NCBI GenBank assembly: GCA_964017065.1
Contig: OZ024785.1
Location: forward strand, 12,789,086-12,853,085
Origin: Haliclona indistincta
Taxonomy: Eukaryota; Porifera; Demospongiae; Haplosclerida; Chalinidae
DNA length: 64,000 nt
Direction: 5' to 3'
The translations under genes and the position numbers were made by a program. The stretch's first letter is position 1. Every line of letters starts with the position of its first letter. The notes under the pieces were generated by a model. The model saw only the letters and a program-made list of their open reading frames with translations. It was not told where the DNA came from and ran no database searches. Positions 1-10,595 of this stretch are shown here, piece after piece.

Positions 1-273
1 AGTAGTGACATGCATGTACTAACGTGTTGTTAGGCGATGATACAGTATAGACCAGTAGTGACATGCATGTACTAACGTGTTGTTAGGCGATGATACAGTA
101 TAGACCAGTAGTGACATGCATGTACTAACGTGTTGTTAGGCGATGATACAGTATAGACCAGTAGTGACATGCATGTACTAACGTGTTGTTAGGCGATGAT
201 ACAGTATAGACCAGTAGTGACATGCATGTACTAACGTGTTGTTAGGGGATGATACAGTATAGACCAGTAGTGA
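1..273. repeat. 53-bp satellite array, copy 1
   Basis: About five head-to-tail copies of a 53-bp unit that starts agtagtgacatgcatgtact. The array runs off the left window edge. It directly abuts, and partly overlaps, the last visible exon of the TAF5L-like gene on the minus strand. The same unit forms a longer array at about 9947-10595 next to the second copy of that gene. Confidence 0.95.
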
Positions 274-3001
274 AGGCGCTGTCGGATCAAGCTGTGACAC
301 AGCGTTATTCAGTCTCTCTTTGAACTCCGCCTTAGCAGGGGACGGTTCTCTTAGTGTAGGAGGCATGGCTGGCGTCATGTACATGACAGCTGGTCTCTAT
401 GGAAGGCAGTAGAATATGAATTTTTGGATATTTACTTACTTTTGGAGGAAATCCGAACAAATCAATTCTCGGCTTCATCAGCAGAAATGTATCTATAGTG
501 AGTGGGTGAGTGAGTGGGTGAGTGAGTGAGTGAGTGAATGAATGAGTGAGTGAGTGGATGAGTGAGTGAATGAGTGAGTGGGTGAGTGAGTGGGTGAGTT
601 AGTGAGTGGGTGAGTGAGTGAGTGGGTGAGTGGGTGAGTGGATGAGTGAGTGGGTGAGTGAGTGAGTGGATGAGTGAGTGAGTGGGTTAGTGAATAACTT
701 TGTTTGCTAACTTCGTTTGTTGTCAGTCTTGTTTTCCCCATTGCTCTGTGTACTGCTACCAAATACTGGAGAACAGACCAACACAAAAAGCAATAATACA
801 CACACACTGCTGGGTATGTGGTATTTAAGTTTTCAAAGCTGATAAGCTTGCAATGCAGGCAGTGGAAGTGTGTGCCTACAAGTCGTCAAGTTTGATCTGT
901 GTAGCATATTTCAAAGTCTACAAGCAAGTGCCCGATTATGGATTGTGACCGACTTTCTCTACTGAAATACAGACTTTCACGTGGTTCCCAAAATAGCCCA
1001 CTGAAATTTTTTTCTAATAATAACCAGTACTTAAAATTATGAAAATAAACAAAAGCTGTTACCAAAGAATGAACACAAAAGAATATTGAACAGGATGAAG
1101 GCAACTAAAACATACATGTGTTCTCAGCATCCCCACATTCACTACATTGTGCTGTTACCTTCTATTTGAATATACTTCTGAATAATATTGATTAATACTG
1201 GAGTCTGATTGGTCTAGAGAAAGAAATAGTGCAACCTGATTGGTCAACTCAATTCGACCCCGCCCGCTTACTTGTAGAAAGGTAATCAGTAGTACAAATG
1301 AAGAATGTGACATTCTCACAAAATATTTGTGACTTCTGTAGATAAAAGAGACAAGCACCGAATCCTTGCTGTGTATCCGTACTCTCATCTTACCTGAATT
1401 TCTCTGCTAGTGACGACTGAGTGAGATCCTCTAGTGATGATATTTGCTCTAGTTCACGCACCTCAGGACTGCCTTTGTTAGCTACCGTGTCAGCAAAGTG
1501 ACGATACAGCTTGTGTGCTAGAGGAGAAACGAGAGATATACAATAAACATTGTACTGTAAACTATGATCAAGTTAAAATATTATACTTAAATTCACTTGC
1601 TAGGCTCATATTTTCATGCTAAAACTATTATAAGTGCAGTAGGTGCAAATGAGTCAATAGAGAGTCTTAGTTTATGCCTGGTACAATGATGTCACCACTT
1701 ATCTTGTAACTAGTGTACATGTGAAGACAAAGAAGGTGGGATTTTGCAAAACACAAGTAAAACACAAAAACAGAACCTAAACCGCGCCTTTGTGCTAGCT
1801 TGTGACTAACATGCAGGAAAGCTAGCAAGAGAAGCAGAAGTCTTTGAAAGACGAAAACCAGGTGCCAGCCATTGTAACCGGGAAAATCGAACACGAGGCT
1901 GGGGTTACTGGCGGATGATGTGCTAATTTCTGACATCATCACAGCCAGATGTTAGCTGTTGGTGCAAATAAACATGTAACTGTAACTCTCTAATGGCTCT
2001 GTAATGGCTCTGTAATGGCTCTGTAATGGCTCTCTACTGCTTAGTGCACAGTTGCTCTTGCCAGTGACCCACTATGAGGCAGGTGACCCACTTAGCGTGT
2101 AATATAATTCTGATAGCGACCATGTACAGTTAGCAACTGACTAGGCAGACAGTGGCAAGGTACACAGGTGCCCTAGCTAGCTAGCTTGACAGGTAGTTAG
2201 CTAATGGGTATCATTACCTTTGACAGCATCGTCTGAGGCAATCAGGAACAAATAACAGTGAACAAACAATGGATACAGCAGACGCTGAGACAACTCAATC
2301 TGTGAACAAAACAAAAAAAGAAGCTTGCATCCTACATGTCAAGGAACCATGTACCAATATGGTTACCTTGGGAGGATCAGGATCATGCTGCACAAAGTGT
2401 ACCAACCTGTGACAACAGACAAACAGAAATTTCGAGCTGTGTGATTTCGTTGTACTTACCTGTCGAAACTAACAATGACATCGTCAGTTGAACTGGATCT
2501 GAGAGTAAGCAACAACAAATGCCACACATATCAACAACAGCATGAACAATAACAAAATCTATGAGTGCAATGAAAAGAGTAATTCTAAATTTTGTTAAAT
2601 TGATGGAAACTTTTAGTTGCATGCCACTGTCTATAGCTCTAATTTTTCCTGCAGCTGCTTGTCTATGTGGTCAATGCATTTTTAATGCTGTAACTGCGTG
2701 TATGAGTGAAAAGGGTGTGGCAGTGCAGGACCCACGGCTCCTTACATAGTACACAGTGCTGATATGAGCGGTTCTCCACCGGTCTCCATCGTAACTGAGT
2801 TAGTGATGAGGTCTCTCAGCTGCTGTACTGTAGCATGAGGTCCATTCACAGCAGCCTAGAGGAAGAATAGAGCTGGATACAGGGACCACGCCTTGTGACC
2901 ACACCCACCGCATAGTTGTTCCACTCCAGCATGGTGCGGAATATCTCACCCAGCTCCTCCTCTCTGCCGCTCACCATCTGCTGCTGCACGGCTACAGACA
3001 T
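274..3001 (-). CDS. TAF5L/TAF5-like SAGA or TFIID subunit, N-terminal part, copy 1
   Basis: Minus-strand exons join with GT-AG signals and compatible phases: 3001-2909, 2855-2746, 2498-2460, 2406-2367, 2299-2218 and 1517-1394. One or more exons between 1394 and 492 were not resolved. Then come 492-440 and 396 to about 278. The peptides DRLVHFVQHDPDPPK, LLYPLFVHCYLFLI and LEQISSLEDLTQSSLAEKFR resemble the NTD2 helical domain of TAF5/TAF5L, a scaffold of the SAGA and TFIID transcription complexes in the nucleus. A later segment, FKERLNNAVSQLDP, resembles the linker before the WD40 propeller. WD40 exons would lie left of the window or are missing. The start at 3001 is the first true ATG; it lies only 165 bases from the divergent POLR3K start. 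An alternative is TAF5 rather than TAF5L. Confidence 0.62.
498..690. repeat. (TGAG)n microsatellite in TAF5L-like intron
   Basis: Imperfect tandem TGAG/TGGG tetranucleotides. On the gene strand this reads as (CTCA)n and ends at the 3' splice site of the exon at 492-440, so it supplies the pyrimidine-rich tract. A shorter version is at 10817-10942 in the duplicate. Confidence 0.9.
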
Positions 3002-3165
3002 CTGCCCAACAGCAGCTTCAACAAGATACACCAGAGTACGTGAGACCCAGCGAGGATACAAAGTTTGCCGCGTGTGGTATTGTCGAAGGTGTGGTCGTTT
3101 TTACGCTCCACCTTTTCCAGCGTGCTCGACCCATCAGTGAGCTATCCGAAGAGCTATCACCCGTT

Positions 3166-4056
3166 ATGTATCTGTTCTGTCCAGTGTGCGGGAACCTGCT
3201 GATTGTGGAGGATGGTCCCAGCTCGTATCGATTCGCCTGCAACACTTGTCCATACGTACAGAAGATATCCAACAAGGTAGGATTTCTATCCTCAGCGATT
3301 GTGCTGCAGAGTTTGTGATACAGACTATTGTTACTCATAATGGTTGCAGGTGTCGTCCATGATGTATCCCAAGCTGAAGGAGATGGATGATGTATTAGGA
3401 GGAGCGGCAGCATGGGAGAATGTGGATCACACTGATGGTACACCCATTAGAGTTCTAGTGAACACATATCGTGTGTGCGGCTTAGTATGTGCTAATGAAA
3501 ATAGTTATGGTCTAGGACTTTGGTCTGTATGTCATGAGGGCTATGCAGCAAATTTTATACCTGCACGATCTGGTGGTGTCTAACACATGGTTTAGATTGA
3601 AGGGTTCCACTAGCCGCCCTACTGTGCAAATTGTCGATAGCGCAACTCAGGGGCGTAATGGAGATAGGGATGAAAATCGGAAGATAAATATCTTGAAAGT
3701 CTGGAGACCAGCATAGGGTTCCACTTGAAAAAAAACACTCACCAGATCATTGTGTATGCAACTAGCAGTAGGGAAAGCCTTTCATGAGGAGTAAAAAACA
3801 CTTTTATTCAGTTTTGCATAGCACAGACTACTTGATTCTCTATTGCTTGATACTATAGCTATGCTTAGAGTAAGTATACTATGGATTGGAATTATTTTGA
3901 CACATTCTAATCTCTTGTGTTATATCCTATGCAGAGACGTGTCCCAAGTGCTTACATGCTAAGGCGTACTTCATGCAGATGCAGACACGCTCAGCTGATG
4001 AACCAATGACTACATTCTTCAAGTGCTGTGCGTGCGGTCATCGATGGAAAGAGTAG
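3166..4056 (+). CDS. RNA polymerase III subunit RPC10 (POLR3K), copy 1
   Basis: Three exons, 3166-3276, 3350-3437 and 3935-4056, give a 106-residue protein with clean GT-AG introns. The human protein has 108 residues, so this is full length. The product is the small zinc-ribbon subunit of nuclear RNA polymerase III, needed for transcript cleavage and termination. The N-terminal ribbon shows CPVCGN and CNTCPY. The middle has [20 protein letters not shown]. The C-terminal TFIIS-like ribbon has [26 protein letters not shown] and the RSADE catalytic-loop signature. The gene is divergent from the TAF5L-like gene and probably shares a promoter with it. Splice positions are inferred by eye but the protein match is very strong. 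Confidence 0.95.
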
Positions 4057-4654
4057 ACACACCTCATCACTAAGATTCGCTAGCTTATCACTTATGTTTT
4101 ATCATGTTTTATGAATTTGAAGTTATTTTCAAATTTCTAGCACTGGAACCTGAGTGTTACAGGCTCCTGGCCTAGTTTGTTTCCAGCCCATTGCAGCCAC
4201 CATCTTGAATCACAACATACTGTAATACATGAAAAAGAGCTAAACTTTTATTGTTATAATAGTGTGGTAATAGAGCTTGTTTACAAATGTCTTTCTGAGC
4301 TGTAGATTCTGTGCTGAAACACTTACAGAAAATGCACTAGAGTTGTACAAACATTAGTAGTCATGCACTGTTACTAGCCTTGCTTCCAGTGGTTGTAAGG
4401 ATCTAAGTTGTGTAGCTTAGCGTACGTCTTTCATTGACAAATGTTTATCTGATACAGATAGTCATTTCCAAAACAACAACCAAGTTTAGAAGCACCAATA
4501 TTATGATACAAAGAAAAGTGAAAATAAGATAGTAGAATGAAAGTGAGAGAACAGAAGAGGTGATTTGAATTTAGTCCATTGCAAATGTATTAAGAAGTTG
4601 AAAGTGAATTGTAATGCTATAGTGATGAATGGTCTCCTAGCAACCAGTTTATCA
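4057..4654. other. Convergent 3' region of POLR3K and SDF2
   Basis: No coding signal seen. This AT-rich interval lies between the POLR3K stop (4056) and the SDF2-like stop (4655) of the convergent gene, so it holds both 3' UTRs. Its first 300 bases are duplicated at 14184-14364 up to the assembly gap. Confidence 0.5.
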
Positions 4655-5613
4655 TCAGTGAGCTGGCTTCTTGTTAGCAGTGGGCTCCATAAATACACCC
4701 TCCTGAGGGAAGGAGAAAGAGAGAGAGAGAGGGAGGGAGGGAGGGAGAGAGAGAGGGGGGCGGGAAGGGAGAATGATTATTCATTAAAAAACAGGTTTAT
4801 TGAACTAGTTGAATAAGTCAAGTGTTATCATAGTATCTAGTGTATACACAGACGTGCATTAACACCTATTAAAGTATACCTAGGTCAAAGACACGGCCCA
4901 TGCTATAAATCCCAAATTGAACACTCAGGCATTTATTGCACTAAGATGGCGGTGAACGCGCTTCGCGTCACTTTCAACTCACGCAATCAAAGATCTTTGA
5001 CCGAGGTATGCTCTAAATCAGTTAAAGCACGGTTGGAGTGCTGTATGGTAGTTAAAGTACTCGTGAGATTGTGACTCGAGGCAGATATAGCACTCCACCA
5101 TATTAATACATATCAATTCTCAGTTCCATACATTATATGCACTAGTTACCATTGCTTTCCAGAGGTTATTGTCAGACTTGTGAGCATGAGCTGAGATTTC
5201 CTTCTGTCCTGCAATCGGGCGACCATATTGATGACCAGTAGCATGAAGATACCTGTATTACAGAAACAAGTGAATTTCACTTTGTTAATAACTTCTTGTA
5301 CATCCCATGGTACAGTGCCCCAAACAATACTCAACTAAATGACTCCATAGTGGTCAGACTATCATAAACCAAACTCCCACAAACACAGTAGTGAATACCA
5401 TTACATGCTTGTGACTATCATTATACATTGTGGGTCAACACCCAAGTTTTCAAGGTGTATAGTATTGCAATGTGTAATCTACACTACTTCAAAACTCTGC
5501 TGTTGTAGCAATGTATTACTGACATGTTAGTGTCTTTGTGTTTGAATCTGATCATGTCATCTCTCCTCCAGTAGTCATCATCACATTCAACAACCCAGTT
5601 ATCACCTGAGAGA

Positions 5614-5680
<67 letters not shown>

Positions 5681-5709
5681 AGGGAGAGAGAGAGAGAGAG
5701 GGAGAGAGG

Positions 5710-5743
<34 letters not shown>

Positions 5744-6405
5744 GAGAGAGTGGGGGAGAGAGAGGGAGATGGAGGGAGAGAGGAGGGAGGGAGAGAGAGA
5801 AGGAGAGAGATTAGTGTGCATATGTGTGTGTACAGAAACACAATGAAAGTACATTACTTCCTGATGCGATAGAGCACATAAGTACATACACAACTCAATT
5901 ACGGTGAGCATACTGACCAATCAGAGCGCTACACATACACACAAAGCAGTAAAAGCACTGAATGTGTGCACACACTCCACAAACACAAGGGAACAGATGT
6001 GCACTATCCTCCATTATAGGCTCAACAGAGATAGTCAATACACTTGAACACAAAAGCAAGTGTTCCTTGATGGTCAATAGCTACAAGTAGAGGTAGGGCA
6101 CCTGTGCACCAAGCAGTGTCTAGCTGCCTCAAAAATGGTCACACATAAAGCAAAATATATCGCTGCATTACAAGGAGGATGTACAAGGCCTACAGTAGAG
6201 ACTCAGCTACTGTGCTCACAGGAATATTGACCTCCAGTACTGTGCAGTCCCACCTGAACCTCTAGTGGCTTGTGAGACACACCCAGTTCAACTGCACTTT
6301 ACTCTCAGCACTAAGACCAGGGCACACTAACCTCGATCACCATCTGAGCCATCACCGAATGCGCTGACCTCTTGATTACCCGAGAGAGGAGAAGAAAAGT
6401 GATGA
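4655..6405 (-). CDS. SDF2/SDF2L1-like MIR-domain protein, 3' half
   Basis: Four minus-strand exons join in frame: 6405-6332, 5605-5524, 5252-5150 and 4702-4655. They encode SHHFSSPLSGNQEVSAFG, a DNWVVECDDDYWRRDD segment, HATGHQYGRPIAGQKE and a final EGVFMEPTANKKPAH. This follows stromal cell-derived factor 2 order closely, covering its second and third MIR repeats. SDF2-type proteins are ER-lumen components of chaperone complexes with DNAJB11/BiP. The usual ER-retention tetrapeptide is not obvious at the C-terminus. The first MIR repeat and signal peptide should lie upstream, but no matching exon is seen between 6406 and the Death-ankyrin start at 6860. The gene may be truncated, or have a distant first exon. 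Two of the introns end in long CT microsatellites. Confidence 0.8.
4709..4758. repeat. GA-rich microsatellite at SDF2 last 3' splice site
   Basis: A run of GA/GGGA units. On the gene (minus) strand it is a CT-rich tract ending a few bases before the acceptor of the last SDF2 exon (starting 4702). Confidence 0.85.
4879..5006. mobile_element. Short TA-flanked MITE in SDF2 intron
   Basis: Imperfect terminal inverted repeats CCTAGGTCAAAGA and TCTTTGACCGAGG enclose about 100 bases and are flanked by TA on both sides. A TA target is the hallmark of Tc1/mariner-type elements. No coding capacity. Assignment is by ends only. Confidence 0.5.
5607..5813. repeat. (GA)n microsatellite forming an intron polypyrimidine tract
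   Basis: About 200 bases of almost pure GA repeats with interspersed GGGA. On the minus strand it is a CT tract that runs directly into the acceptor (CTCAG) of the SDF2 exon beginning at 5605. Confidence 0.95.
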
Positions 6406-6859
6406 CTGTGCAGAAAGAGTTTAGTACTAAGATGTTGTAGCCGTAGAACACAATTACACTTAACAGGAGCCCGAGAGAGAGGGAGGGAGGAGGGAGTAGA
6501 TGTCACAGTTAGATGATGCTGCTATGATAGCTCTACCTGCGCAGTGAAAATGGCTAAACTTCGTCAACGTGTTCTTGACAAATGCAGTATAAAAAGTAGA
6601 GTGTCCGGAATTAGGAACAGGAATTAGGAACCGTTATCAACCATGATGCTCTAGCTCTGTAGCTCCTGGACACGTGATGATGCTGGCACAGTACAGCATA
6701 CAGTGAGAAAGACTGAGACTCCATCTACATGTACACGTAGTGAGAGAGAACACGAAAGATGCTCGTCATGTGCTGCATTTCTGGTGAAGGCGGTGATGTT
6801 CTAAATATTGCGCACCCGAGAAGGGCGTGTCTGTTGTTTTGTATGTGGGAGTATCGATC

Positions 6860-9079
6860 ATGTCTTCTTTCATCAATCTGACTGATCTCCTGGAGGAGAC
6901 GGATCGATTGTCTGACTGGTATACTATGGGAGTATTCCTCAAGATGCCGACCAAAGATCTGGATGATATCGAAAAAAGATTCTCTACCGCTCATGGCGTG
7001 ACACGTTGCAAGATAGCCCTTTTCACTTTATGGCTCCAGAGGAACCCCAACGCCTCCTGGGATCAGATCGTGCAGGCTCTTGAGAAGTGCGACCAAATCG
7101 CGATGGCCGATCACATCCGCAAGTATCGTCTTCTTCCCGCCTCCAAAATGCCTCCATGCCCAGAGCGACCATCAGGCCCGCAGCCAGTGCGCCGACTAGA
7201 GATCCCGATGGACCAGGTGGTTAAATTCAGGAATCTAGAATCATGTTATGCTCAGCTAGCCTTTAGTATCAAGAGATCCCTAAGTGAGAAACAGGTTCCA
7301 ATAGTGAATATAGGTGGTTTCTTAGAGGAACTGCTCGATCTGAATGATGGAGAGTTGTCACAGGCTAGCACTGTTGGTCAGTTGTTCCAGCTGATCAAGC
7401 CGCACTATTGCTTCCTTAACACCGCCATACTTGGATATATCACAGAGAGATTTATCGGAGAACCACTGAAGCGTGAACTGGATGAATACGATCAACAACT
7501 AGAAGAATTCAAGAAGTGTACGAGTTTAGCTGTTCTTAAGGAGCTTGGTCCGCAATGCTCACTTGGCGTAGAAACACCTCAAGCTACAATCAAATTGACT
7601 AGATGCTATCTGCCAGTAACGATTAGACGATTTCAGAAATTTGTCCAACAGATCTTCAAAGAGAATTATAAAGCCCTCGCAAATGTCCATGTAGAGTCTG
7701 GTTGCATAAGTGTAACATGGCTAGCTCGAAGGTCAGCCATTCCCTCACTGATTGCTCAGGCTCAAGATAAGACAGAGTTCATGCGTCTGGTCGGGGTCCT
7801 TAGGGTGAGTGTAGCTGGTATTGACATCTTGGAGCAGGAAGAGGAGGAAGACACGTTCCTCAGCTCAGCATTAGTTCGTGCTGCTTGGAGAGATAGTGAG
7901 GATGCTGTCGAAATGTTACTCAGCCTTGAAGCAGACCCGAACTCCTCTGATAGTGATGGAGTCACTCCTCTCATGATAGCGAGTTATCATGGGAACATCA
8001 GAATCGCTACTCTGCTACTCCAAGCACGTGCTAACATCAACCAACTGAACAAGGATGGATACACAGCTCTGAAGGAGGCATGTCTCTCAGAGACACCTCT
8101 CAATGATCTAGTGAGGCTACTGATAGAGTATGGAGCTAATATCAACATAAAGGATACCGAGCTACATAGAACAGCACTGATGAATGCAGCACAACGTGGT
8201 CACACCAGCATCGTCCAATACTTACTGGAGCAAGGTGCTCCAGTGGATACACAAGATGTGAATGGCGCTACTTCACTCGGTATAGCAAGCGAGTTTGGTC
8301 ACCCTGAAACAGTTCGTGTGCTCCTCGACTATGGAGCTGATGCCAACATGCTAGCATGGTCTGAAGAGATTTACCAAACAGCATTAATGCTTGCCTGCGC
8401 TTTCCAGAGAACTGTATGTGTGGATCTCCTTCTAGATGGTGGGGCTGATCCAAACCTGTGTATGCGTGATAATGCAGATTCACCTCTCAGTGCTGCCTGC
8501 TATACTACAGGTCATGATCAACCAATGGATCCTACTATACTAGAGAAGCTTCTGTCAGCTGGTGGCAATCCCAACACACAGACTGGTCCGAATGGAGAGA
8601 CAGCTCTTATGATCGCAGCACGGTATGGTTATGATAAAGGAGTTCAGGTTCTACTGAATGCATCAGCTGATGTCAACATACAGAACTCAGAGGGTAACAC
8701 AGCTCTTCATTTCGCAGCAGATAAGGGTCACCTAGGTATCTGTAAGATGCTCCTAGCATCAGGTGCTCGAGCCTCACTCACCAACAGTGATGGTAATACA
8801 CCACTTGACTACGCTCAGAGCAAAGATCATCACGAAGTGTGTGAACTCCTTCGCTCAATCATGGACTCTAGTGCAACTCAAGACAAGATCACTAAACCAG
8901 TTCAAGACAGCTCACAACCTCACAAACCCTCTCGTCTCCTCTCAATCAAACCACGTCGTGGCATTCTCCCCTCAATTACTAGTATCGGTCGCTACTTCAA
9001 GGATCTGTTGTTGCCCGATCGAGCAATCAAACATCGCCATAGCAACCAAGCACAAGAGCTAACAACTACTAATGATTAA
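6860..9079 (+). CDS. Death-domain and ankyrin-repeat protein
   Basis: An uninterrupted 739-codon reading frame with no internal intron. The frame is open further upstream from 6827 but the first ATG is at 6860. Residues about 1-95 (LTDLLEETDRL to MADHIRKY) look like a Death-fold domain. Residues about 115-330 form a globular region I cannot assign. From about 335 to 665 there are roughly nine ankyrin repeats with clear TPLMIAS-HGN, TALMNAAQRGH and NTALHFAADKGH motifs. The tail of about 70 residues is basic and low in complexity. Proteins of this layout are intracellular adaptors and are numerous in sponges. Lack of introns beside multi-exon neighbours suggests possible retrocopy origin. The specific partner is unknown. 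Confidence 0.85.
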   Translation: MSSFINLTDLLEETDRLSDWYTMGVFLKMPTKDLDDIEKRFSTAHGVTRCKIALFTLWLQRNPNASWDQIVQALEKCDQIAMADHIRKYRLLPASKMPPCPERPSGPQPVRRLEIPMDQVVKFRNLESCYAQLAFSIKRSLSEKQVPIVNIGGFLEELLDLNDGELSQASTVGQLFQLIKPHYCFLNTAILGYITERFIGEPLKRELDEYDQQLEEFKKCTSLAVLKELGPQCSLGVETPQATIKLTRCYLPVTIRRFQKFVQQIFKENYKALANVHVESGCISVTWLARRSAIPSLIAQAQDKTEFMRLVGVLRVSVAGIDILEQEEEEDTFLSSALVRAAWRDSEDAVEMLLSLEADPNSSDSDGVTPLMIASYHGNIRIATLLLQARANINQLNKDGYTALKEACLSETPLNDLVRLLIEYGANINIKDTELHRTALMNAAQRGHTSIVQYLLEQGAPVDTQDVNGATSLGIASEFGHPETVRVLLDYGADANMLAWSEEIYQTALMLACAFQRTVCVDLLLDGGADPNLCMRDNADSPLSAACYTTGHDQPMDPTILEKLLSAGGNPNTQTGPNGETALMIAARYGYDKGVQVLLNASADVNIQNSEGNTALHFAADKGHLGICKMLLASGARASLTNSDGNTPLDYAQSKDHHEVCELLRSIMDSSATQDKITKPVQDSSQPHKPSRLLSIKPRRGILPSITSIGRYFKDLLLPDRAIKHRHSNQAQELTTTND

Positions 9080-9161
9080 CCCCTCACACTACTTATTATA
9101 ACGACTTGCTTTTATCAATAGTTTGTTTCTTAATTTTGTACGTAATCCATTTTGTTATTAA

Positions 9162-9741
9162 GGTGGCGGTGCACCAATTTAATGAGATTCATGACTTTGC
9201 AAGTAGCTTTATTTTCTCTACAATGGTATTTTGTACAGGCGTGCTCCAGTATGCATTTTGTTTTGTCTCTCAATAAACAACGATTATAGCAAGTTTCAGT
9301 CACTAAGCATTAGCTAACATGGAGCAGTGAGCTCGCCCAGTAAAAGACCGGTCTGTGGCAGTTATCTCCAGTTTGGCTTGCTTGCTCCTGAAAGAACTTC
9401 GTTTACAGCTTACAAATTCCAGCGCGCACAGACGTATAGAGCGATTTTTCAATACTCCCTTGCTAACGCTGCAAAACAGCAAGCCTAGACCACAAAATCA
9501 CGGTTAAAAAAATTCTAGATCGTATTTCGGAAATTCGCTCTATACGTCTGTGGGCAAGATGCTTCTGCATGCTGCTGCGCTTGAAGCGCGTCGATCTATT
9601 GCTCGACAGTAGAGATAGCTGCCACAGACGCTTCATGTATTATTTTGCCCATACTGTTATGTAAATCGCTGAAGTTATAAATAGTTATTAGAAAAACGCA
9701 CGTTGCGTGGGTGTTGAATATTAATTACCTGCACCGCCACC
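9162..9741. mobile_element. TTAA-flanked MITE, GGTGGCGG family
   Basis: Inverted ends GGTGGCGGTGCA and TGCACCGCCACC, each bordered by TTAA (9158-9161 and 9742-9745). A TTAA target duplication is typical of piggyBac and Kolobok superfamilies. There is no reading frame. A second, heavily interrupted member lies at 28453-30967 and is repeated again by the tandem duplication. Confidence 0.85.
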
Positions 9742-9946
9742 TTAACTGCTATACATTCAACTTTATTTCCTAGTTTTTTTAATTTTATTATTTTCATCCT
9801 CTGTGTGCCCTCATTTTAAAATTTGTACATTTCTCCAAGAATATATTTAACGTGCATCACTAGCAAGAACCAGAGGAGGTTGGAAGCATTAATATTCAGT
9901 CACGTGACAGGTAAAACTCCAAGCAGGGCACAGGCGATGATACATA

Positions 9947-10595
9947 GACCAGTAGTGACATGCATGTACTAACGTGTTGTTAGGTGATGATACAGTATAG
10001 ACCAGTAGTGACATGCATGTACTAACGTGTTGTTAGGCGATGATACAGTATAGACCAGTAGTGACATGCATGTACTAACGTGTTGTTAGGCGATGATACA
10101 GTATAGACCAGTAGTGACATGCATGTACTAACGTGCTGTTAGGCGATGATACAGTATAGACCAGTAGTGACATGCATGTACTAACGTGTTGTTAGAGGAT
10201 GATACAGTATAGACCAGTAGTGACATGCATGTACTAACGTGTTGTTAGGCGATGATACAGTATAGACCAGTAGTGACATGCATGTACTAACGTGTTGTTA
10301 GGTGATGATACAGTATAGACCAGTAGTGACATGCATGTACTAACGTGTTGTTAGGTGATGATACAGTATAGACCAGTAGTGACATGCATGTACTAACGTG
10401 TTGTTAGGGGATGATACAGTATAGACCAGTAGTGACATGCATGTACTAACGTGTTGTTAGGGGATGATACAGTATAGACCAGTAGTGACATGCATGTACT
10501 AACGTGTTGTTAGGGAATAATACAGTATAGACCAGTAGTGACATGCATGTACTAACGTGTTGTTAGGTGATGATACAGTATAGACCAGTAGTGAA
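9947..10595. repeat. 53-bp satellite array, copy 2
   Basis: About twelve copies of the same 53-bp unit as at 1-273, with occasional single-base differences such as taggtgatg or taggggatg. It ends inside the last recognisable exon of TAF5L-like copy 2, exactly as in copy 1. The left edge abuts unique sequence downstream of the Death-ankyrin gene. Confidence 0.95.

Noticed and set aside
493..807. 104-residue minus-strand frame rich in THSLTHPLTHS
   Set aside because: It is translation of the TGAG microsatellite inside an intron; no conserved domain.
2561..2749. 62-residue plus-strand frame starting MSAMKRVILN
   Set aside because: It overlaps a TAF5L-like intron and exon in the other orientation; no codon or domain support.
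5552..5920. Long SLSLSL frames on the minus strand
   Set aside because: They are read-through of the GA microsatellite before an SDF2 acceptor.
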